Positions 57,293 to 64,000 of a DNA stretch of 64,000 bases are shown here, piece after piece. The notes below the pieces were generated by a model. That model did not search any database and had not been told where the DNA came from. It was given only the letters and a program-made list of their open reading frames with translations. This DNA comes from Allolobophora icterica. Its lineage: Eukaryota > Annelida > Clitellata > Crassiclitellata > Lumbricidae. How positions within the stretch are numbered: position 1 is the first letter of the stretch; each line of letters starts with the position of its first letter. The position numbers were made by a program, and so were the translations under genes. The stretch spans positions 12,391,977 through 12,455,976 of the forward strand of contig OY744610.1 of assembly GCA_963556255.1 (NCBI GenBank), read 5' to 3'.

Positions 57293-60200
57293 CATCTTAT
57301 ACTTCTGAAGAATTATTTCTTCTTAGAAGTTCTTACACTCTGCCACCTAGAAAAACTCGGAAAATTTTATTCAGCCTTCGCATTTGGAATCCAGATCATC
57401 CTAGAAGTATTACTATTAAAAGAAGTTGTCATCTTCACAGAAGAATTGTTCAACATAACAGACTAACATACTCTTTCTCGAAGGAAGTAAAATTCTCCAA
57501 CTTAATTACTATTAATCCTTCTTTAAATACGAATCATGTCAACCTCCAAGCACAAAAGACTAATTCAAATACGTGTCATCTCAATCAGAAAGTACAGAAG
57601 TCTACTCCTTCTATACCTGGACTATATGTCATTAACGCGTGTTCCATTGCTAAACCACATGCATTGGAGCAGCTTCAATCTGAGTTGATTGGTTATAATC
57701 TAAGACTTGCTATTGTTACCGAAACACATCTAAAAAAACATCATAGCCCTGATATATGCAAAATTGATGGATTCAATATGTTTCGAAGAGATCGCCAAAG
57801 TCGTCGTGCTGGTGGTGTTGCAGTTCTTGTTAAGGATTCTATTCGAGCTGATATACAGGATTTACCAGGCGATTCAAGGTCCTTAGAACTTCTTTGGATT
57901 AAGGTGTTCCTTATGGGAGTTGTTTTATTTCTTGGAGCATTATATCATCCACCCAGACCAATCTATAAAATTGAACTGCTACTGGACAAATTGGAAAGTT
58001 CAATTGAATCTATTATGTCGTTTGAGCCAAATGCTATTATGGTTTTGGGGGGGAGGGGGTGATTTCAATCGTCTTGATGAAACTGACGTTGTAGAACGTA
58101 CTGGTTTGACTCCACTTATCAATGAACCTACAAGACGTGATAACATTCTTGATCGACTGTTTGTCTCCGAGAAGTGTTTCTCCACAATAAAGGTTTTGAC
58201 CTCTTCAATTCGGACTGATCGCAAAGCCATTATTGCTCTCTCTTATGGTTTTGTTATTAATCAACGCAAGGAGTCAAAGCGTGTTGCTTTTAGGAAAAGA
58301 ACTCCTCAGCAACATGCGTCTCTTCTTAAAGAGTTATCTGAGCTTGATCTCTCTAACATTACCAATAATAAAGATCCTCAGTATAAGCGTGGCATTTATT
58401 TTACTGACAGACTGGACCGATTTTATCCTCTTCGGATGGTGTCGATGACGTCTGCTGATCCGCATTTTTTGACTCCGTTAATGAAACATCTTCTACGAGC
58501 CAAGAATGTATTAATGAGATCTGATCGGGTTGAGAAAGCATCAGCCATTGCATTGAGAATTGGTAAACTAATTGAGAGATCTACCAAAGAGCATCTCAGA
58601 GATATTAATCCTCAAGATGGCGTTGAAGAACTTTGGAAACGTGTTGCTAAGATCACTAAAAGAAAATCTACAGAACCTATAGACGAAGATCAAATTATTA
58701 CGCCGGATTCATTCAACAATTATTACGCTCAAGTTTCTTGCGATCAGGACTATGTTGCACCTGAATACAAATCTACTGTTTCTCGAGATATAACATTTAC
58801 TACAGAGTATAGAATTTTCAAGATCCTTGACAGACTATCAAATACGGCTGAAGGAGCTGATCAACTACCTGCTTGGTATTTAAGAATCACTGCTCCTTTC
58901 TACTCGGAGGTCCTTGATGCCCTCATCGACCTTTCGATTTCGTCTTCTCATGTTCCTACACAATGGAAAAAAACAATCATCCATCCCGTACCAAAGGTTA
59001 TCTCGCATACTACTCCTGTTGACTTCCGTCCTATTTCTGTTACTCCAATCCTATCCAGAATTGTTGAAAGGGAGCTAGTTGAAAGATTCATATATCCAGC
59101 TTTTGAGGATCAAGAAATTTTTCATCTGTTGGAAGATCAATTTGCGTTTCGACCAACAGGATCTACTACAGCAGCTTTAATTTCTATCTTACATCACGTT
59201 ACAACTCTTCTTCACACGAATGATTATGTTGCCATTATTTCTTTGGATTTATCCAAAGCCTTTGATACTGTTAGGCAAATCTATCTTGACAGTAATACAA
59301 AAGAGGAGACCTGATGGAATGCAAAAATTACAGAACAATTGCACTAATGAGCCATGTGGGAAAAGTGATGATGAAGGTACTAACATACAGATTAAGGGTT
59401 CAATTGGAAGATCATATTGCAGACGAACAAGCAGGATTTAGAAGAGATCGAAGTACCATACAGCAAATACTGATACTAAGACTTATAGCAGAAAAAGCAA
59501 AAAGAAACAACAGAATGATATACAACTGCTTCATAGATTTTCAAAAAGCATTTGACTCGGTCAAACAGAATGTCATATGGACAACACTTCGATCGTATGG
59601 AGTTGGAAAACAATTGGTGCAAATTCTGCAAAATGCTAGCGAACAGTCACAAACAGCAGTAAGGATAGACGGGGAACTAGGCGAATGGTTTAAAATCAGT
59701 ATAGGCACTAAACAGGGAGACCCAGTTTCACCGATAGAATTCATTGGATACCTGGAAAGAGTAATGGATGATATACAAGACAACGGGACGGGAATATCTG
59801 TGCAAGGCGAAACAATTAACAATCTAAGATTTGCCGATGACATAGATCTCCTAGAGGAAAATTTTGAAGCACTGCAACAGAATGTAGAACTGCTGGACAG
59901 AGCAGGCAAAAAGGCAAACTTGAAAATAAACATCAATAAAACAAAAACAATGGCATTTGGAAATGAAGAAATAGAAAGTAACATCAAAGTTGGAGAAGAA
60001 ATCATCGAAAATGTCAAAGAATTTGTATACTTAGGGAGCCTGCTAACCTCAGATAACAACTGCACAAGGGAGATCAGAAGAAGAATTAATAAAGCAAAAG
60101 GGATAATGGCAGGATTCAATAACATATGGAAGAGCAAAGTAATGCCGCATACAACAAAGAAAAGAATATTGGAAACATGCGTATTCAGCACGGCGTTATA

Positions 60201-61500
60201 TGCATGTGAAACCTGGACGCTGAAAAAGGAAGACAAAAAGAGGATAATAACGTTCGAAATGTACTGTTACAGAAGAATATTACAAATAAAATGGATACAG
60301 AAAATAACTAATGTAGAAGTGCGAAGAAGACTTAACAGCAGATCAGATATGGTAGAAACTATAATGAAAAGGAAACTGAAACTATTCGGACATATATGTA
60401 GAATGGGCGATGACAGAGAGATAAAGAGTATAATGACAGGAATAATGGAGGGATCGGGGAGAAAGGGAAGACCATACAGGGAATGGCTGCAGGACATAGA
60501 GGAATGGTGTGGGATGAATATACAGGAACTGACACATCGGGCACAATTGGAAGACAGTAATCAAATGCGCAGTGGACACCTACGGGCTATCAGCCCATGG
60601 ATCATGAAGAAGAAGAAAAAGAATAGTTATCTTGCTAAGAAATTAGCTACTCTAGATATACCTGATAATATTTACAATTGGTTAGTTAACTTTTTAGAAG
60701 ATAGAACTCATGTAACTAAGTTTCAGGGCAAGACGTCCAATGTTGCTGCCAGCATTGTCCAAAGGTCTGGTGTTGGTCAATCTCTGTTTGATATTAACAC
60801 TGTGGATCTTCACCCGGTTTAAAGTGTTAATAAGATGCTCAAGTTTGCTGATGATACTTATCTTATCATTGGATCATCTATGAGAGCAACTGTTGATAAA
60901 GAACTTGAAAATGTTTCTTTATGGGCTATTAAGAATAACCTTCGCCTCAATCATTCTAAGTATAAGGAATTGATTGTTGTTTGGATTTTTAGGTTTACCT
61001 TCTCCGCCTACCGGGGTGCTTAGGGTCACCTCTCTTAAGATTTTAGGTGTTATTATAACAGAAGATCTTCGTGCATCCTCCCATGTTAGTGAGACTTTGA
61101 GATCTTGCTCTAGTTCTCTATGCCTTGAAAGTTTTAAGATTCCATGGTCTGCCTGATACTGCTTTACATATGGTTTCTTATATGACTACTGTTGCTTGGC
61201 TCTTAAATGCTGCTCCGGCTTGGTGGGATTTTGCTACTGCTGATGATTGCGCCAGATTGAAGAGGTTTCTTGCCCGTATGTCTAGAATGGGATACCTTTC
61301 GCCTGATGTTCGGGGTTTAGATGATTTGATGAATGATGCTGATGAAAATCTACTTCGGTCTGTCATCCGATCATCAATTCATGTATTTAGACCTATATTT
61401 CCTCCTATTGTTCAACATTCTCACAGCTTAAGACCTAGACAGCATGATTTCTCTTTGTCTTTGGCCTTGCATAGTAACATTAAAACTTTGTAATATTTTC
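57293..61500 (+). mobile_element. CR1/Jockey-like LINE, interrupted by another LINE
   Basis: The first part (to about 58058) encodes an apurinic-type endonuclease: YVINACSIAKPHALEQLQSE, VTETHLKKHH, RRAGGVAVLVKDS; after a frameshift in a G-run at 58048-58061 the GDFN motif and INEPTRRDNILDRLFVSEK follow. RT starts with QWKKTIIHPVPK, DFRPISVTPILSRI and LDLSKAFDTVR, stops at 59275, and resumes at 60622 with NSYLAKKLATLDIPDNIYNW, LKFADDTYLII (FADD) and, at 61125-61493, AAPAWWDFATADDCARLKRF. One stop and frame changes lie in the second half. The 3' end is near 61798 with an ACTTACTT-type tail. A dead copy. Confidence 0.9.
59276..60621 (+). mobile_element. RTE-like LINE nested in the CR1/Jockey-like LINE
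   Basis: Frame 59314-60615 encodes MECKNYRTIALMSHVGKVM, FIDFQKAFDSV, GTKQGDPVSP, LRFADDIDLL, TKTMAFGN, LYACETWTLKK, LFGHICRMGDD and GRPYREWLQDIEEWCG, the 'endonuclease-reverse transcriptase' layout of RTE-like elements. Endonuclease and the first RT motifs are missing, so it is 5'-truncated; the RT part itself is unbroken. It ends in AAGAAGAAGAAAAAG. No clear target duplication is visible. The host frame resumes with matching phase right after it. Confidence 0.92.
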
Positions 61501-61800
61501 TCCTTTCTTAAATAGAATTTTTTTCTGTAAATTGATTAATATTATAGCTTATTAATATTAGTGTTGTTATCATTATTAACAATAGTAATGATGATGTTAA
61601 TACAAATATTTCTTTCTCTTATGAAAGATTCTTTTCTTGCTAGGGTCATGTTTAATATTCTAAATGATTAATATTAATAGATATGTATATAGATTCATTG
61701 TTGTATCCTCGATTAAACATCCTTCTTGTTTTTGATTGTAATGGTTTGCGGTGTGTCAAACTACTATTTGGATAATTTGTAATAAACGAATACTTACTTC

Positions 61801-62470
61801 TCGTCTTCCTCTCCTTCCTCAACATACGAATCTGAATGTATCATGCTTTGTCCGCTATTTTAAGGTCACTTGCAGTTAACGAAGTACACGCTAACATTAT
61901 GTTTAACAACGTTTACTCTGTTGACGACGGTGACAGTCAAGTATGCCGGAAAACATGATCGGTAATTGTCGATGTTTGAACTTGGTTCATTCGGAAATAA
62001 CTCTGTCATGCTGAAAAAATGTTTCAGCACATTTGAAGAAAAGAACTCCATTCAGGTCTCATTTTCGGTTTTGCGAGAAGTGTAACATTATTTGTAGAGG
62101 TGAAGAGATGTCTTGTAACGCTGAATTCGATCATAAAACGTAATGCTGTTGAAACTGTTAAGAGTCCTTAACTGGATGTAATTCTACCAACGAGTCATAC
62201 TCCACTCATATAAAATGCACCTTCGCTATTTCATACTGTCTCCAATTGAAGATACATTTCAAACACATATTTCCAGTATTGATCGCCAATTTCACTTTCT
62301 AAGCAATTGAAGAGACTTTGTTTCACCAGTTAGGCTACCGTACTTCTGAGGTTATTTTGGAATAAGATCAAATTTCTAGAAATGCATAAGAGGTTTACTT
62401 CTGCTTGGCATACATCGTCAGTTTTATGGTCGTACTCATCCTCACAAACATTCTAACGTTTGTCGGGCCG
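61801..62470. other. Spacer
   Basis: No gene recognised. Confidence 0.4.
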
Positions 62471-62482
62471 CGCACCGGCAAA

Positions 62483-62711
<229 letters not shown>

Positions 62712-62799
62712 CATTCATGTTTATTATTGATCAATACTGGTTGACACACTGCCGCCGTGGATAAAGAAAAAACCAGGATGTCATCCTTTCACCGTTCGC

Positions 62800-63050
62800 A
62801 TAATTTCATCTTCATTTGGACATTCCTTTCTGATTAGCTATCTCTTGGCAAAGAAGCTGATCATGTGGTAAACAATCGATTGATCTTGAGCCCAACTCTG
62901 AAGTAATATTACTTCGGTAAATGAAAATGACCTTCTGCACTGGTGTAGGCCCAATATCATTTCTGCAAACGGACTTTGTAGGCATTCCACATGTACCATC
63001 GATAAATGTCGACAACACTTTCTTCCACTGCAGTAACCGAATGACATTGA
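62800..63050 (-). pseudogene. Mab-21 domain fragment, copy C
   Basis: Minus strand. GTCGMPTKSVCRND, then in a shifted frame RRSFSFTEVILLQSWAQDQS, IVYHMISFFAKR, a TAG at 62838-62840 in place of the glutamate of copy A, then LIRKECPNEDEI. It aligns with residues 264-325 of copy A. The CPNEDE text shows the ancestral frame where copy A lost one base. Similarity ends near 62800. Probably the remnant of the N-terminal part of copy B. Confidence 0.85.
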
Positions 63051-63474
63051 AACCAACGACTATCATTATCATAGTAATCAATATTATGTAATTTGCATAA
63101 TGCATTATTATCATTGTTATAATTATTTCTATTTTAGTGAGCGTCACTCTCTGCATCAATCGAGAACGCTCAGCAGTCATGCGTGAAGACATTGCTGAAG
63201 GTTGTTATAGACTGTAACCGTTCCAGGAAAATCTAAAACACGAAATCTTCGCAATTCAGGGCGAACGTTCAATTCAATCGGCTACCATATTACAGAATCG
63301 ATATCAGTATAAATATATGTACGTTTGTATTTAGGGTATATTAGATAAATGTTAAATTAGACACGGTTATTCTCATGAACAGTCTTCCTGCATATATTCA
63401 GGAAGCTAAAAATATTGTTTTTAAACCGTTACAACTTTACTTGCAAGGTGAAAACTCCGAGCATTAGGCATACG

Positions 63475-63786
63475 GACCATCGCTCACAGGACGATCGCTC
63501 ATAGGCACCATCGCTCATAGGGCCTTTCGCTCATGGGACTATCGCTCATATATCGCGATGAATTTATTGAATTATGGTTCTAGGACAATCGCTCATAGGA
63601 CGATCGCTCATAGGACGGTCGCTCATAACGACGATCGCTCATAGGACGATCGCTCATAGGACTATCGCTCATAGGACGATCGCTCATAGGACTATCGCTC
63701 ATAGGACGATCGCTCATAGGACTATCGCTCATAGGGACGATCGCTCATAGGGACTATCGCTCATAGGACTATCGCTCATATGACCA
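63475..63786. repeat. 15-bp minisatellite (ATCGCTCATAGGACG)
   Basis: More than fifteen units GA(C/A)(G/T)ATCGCTCATAG with substitutions, interrupted by about 50 bp of other sequence at 63551-63590. Units near the left end diverge most. Confidence 0.95.
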
Positions 63787-64000
63787 TAGAAGAGTACAGT
63801 TATCGATAATACAGTGAGACCATAGTTTATGGATCCATTTGATGCGATCGATAAGAAAGAAAGAGCACGTAAATGCAAATTATACATAAAAACTCTAAAA
63901 GATTGTTCAATACGCTAAGAAAGAAAACCACTACGCTTAGAGAGCGAACCACTTAAATACGTAAGAATGTCAGTGTTATCGTAACTTTCCACTCCTTAAG
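63787..64000. other. Right edge, nothing recognised
   Basis: No gene or repeat seen. Confidence 0.4.

Noticed and set aside
59541..60236. 231-residue minus-strand frame rich in S and L
   Set aside because: Shadow of the RTE-like reverse transcriptase on the plus strand.

Overview
The window is nuclear DNA of an animal, most likely a marine invertebrate. Genes are split by GT-AG introns, coding exons are islands in AT-rich repeat-laden sequence, and protein types are metazoan: Mab-21/TPR, immunoglobulin domains, a 22-finger C2H2 protein, NHL-repeat proteins and a MAP3K-like kinase. LINEs of CR1/L2 and RTE-like type, hAT-type DNA transposons, a tRNA-derived SINE and long microsatellites fit this. 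The palindromic octamer TAGGCCTA is strongly over-represented (about 18 copies). The phylum cannot be fixed from the sequence alone; a deuterostome such as an echinoderm, hemichordate or tunicate is possible, other invertebrates are not excluded.

Layout. 1-1.34 kb: a 182-bp tandem array and a long inverted repeat around (TA)n. 2.0-4.66 kb: two plus-strand terminal exons, one unknown (weakly TRADD-N-like), one NHL-like. 5.9-13.8 kb: a duplicated flank, a hAT element with perfect TIRs and 8-bp duplication (8053-9676), then a minus-strand Mab-21/TPR gene (13809 to 10855) broken by two frameshifts. 14-17.3 kb: SINEs, microsatellites and a 155-bp tandem repeat. 17.97-22.1 kb: minus-strand exons whose phases join a degenerate kinase domain to an NHL-repeat domain. 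23.9-25.8 kb: a second hAT element and a coding minisatellite holding an inverted block. 27.75-30.37 kb: a complete 2.6-kb DNA transposon (14-bp TIRs, 8-bp TSD) carrying a broken gene of a multicopy invertebrate family not normally linked to any transposon, the most unusual item here. 32.1-33.6 kb: two LINE 3' ends tail to tail. 36.2-38.5 kb: a signal-peptide plus two-Ig-domain gene with phase-1 introns and one in-frame stop. 37.7-46.8 kb: SINEs, L2-tailed repeats, an RTE 3' fragment with TSD, a decayed hAT-like/ZNF862-like gene and a CR1 fragment. 47.3-49.6 kb: the C2H2 gene followed by decayed fingers. 52.4-53.4 kb: a 75-bp array and a long trinucleotide microsatellite. 54.7-63.1 kb: a second copy of the Mab-21 locus, with its C-terminal half intact, its N-terminal part reduced to a fragment at 62.83-63.05 kb, and between them a CR1/Jockey-like LINE itself split by an RTE-like LINE. 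63.48-63.79 kb: a 15-bp minisatellite.

How it fits together: Mab-21 (cGAS-like fold), kinase, Ig and NHL proteins hint at a locus rich in fast-evolving, possibly immune-type genes. Several are decaying, and the Mab-21 copy lacks one of the catalytic acids expected of an active cGAS-like enzyme. No tRNA, rRNA or CRISPR was recognised.
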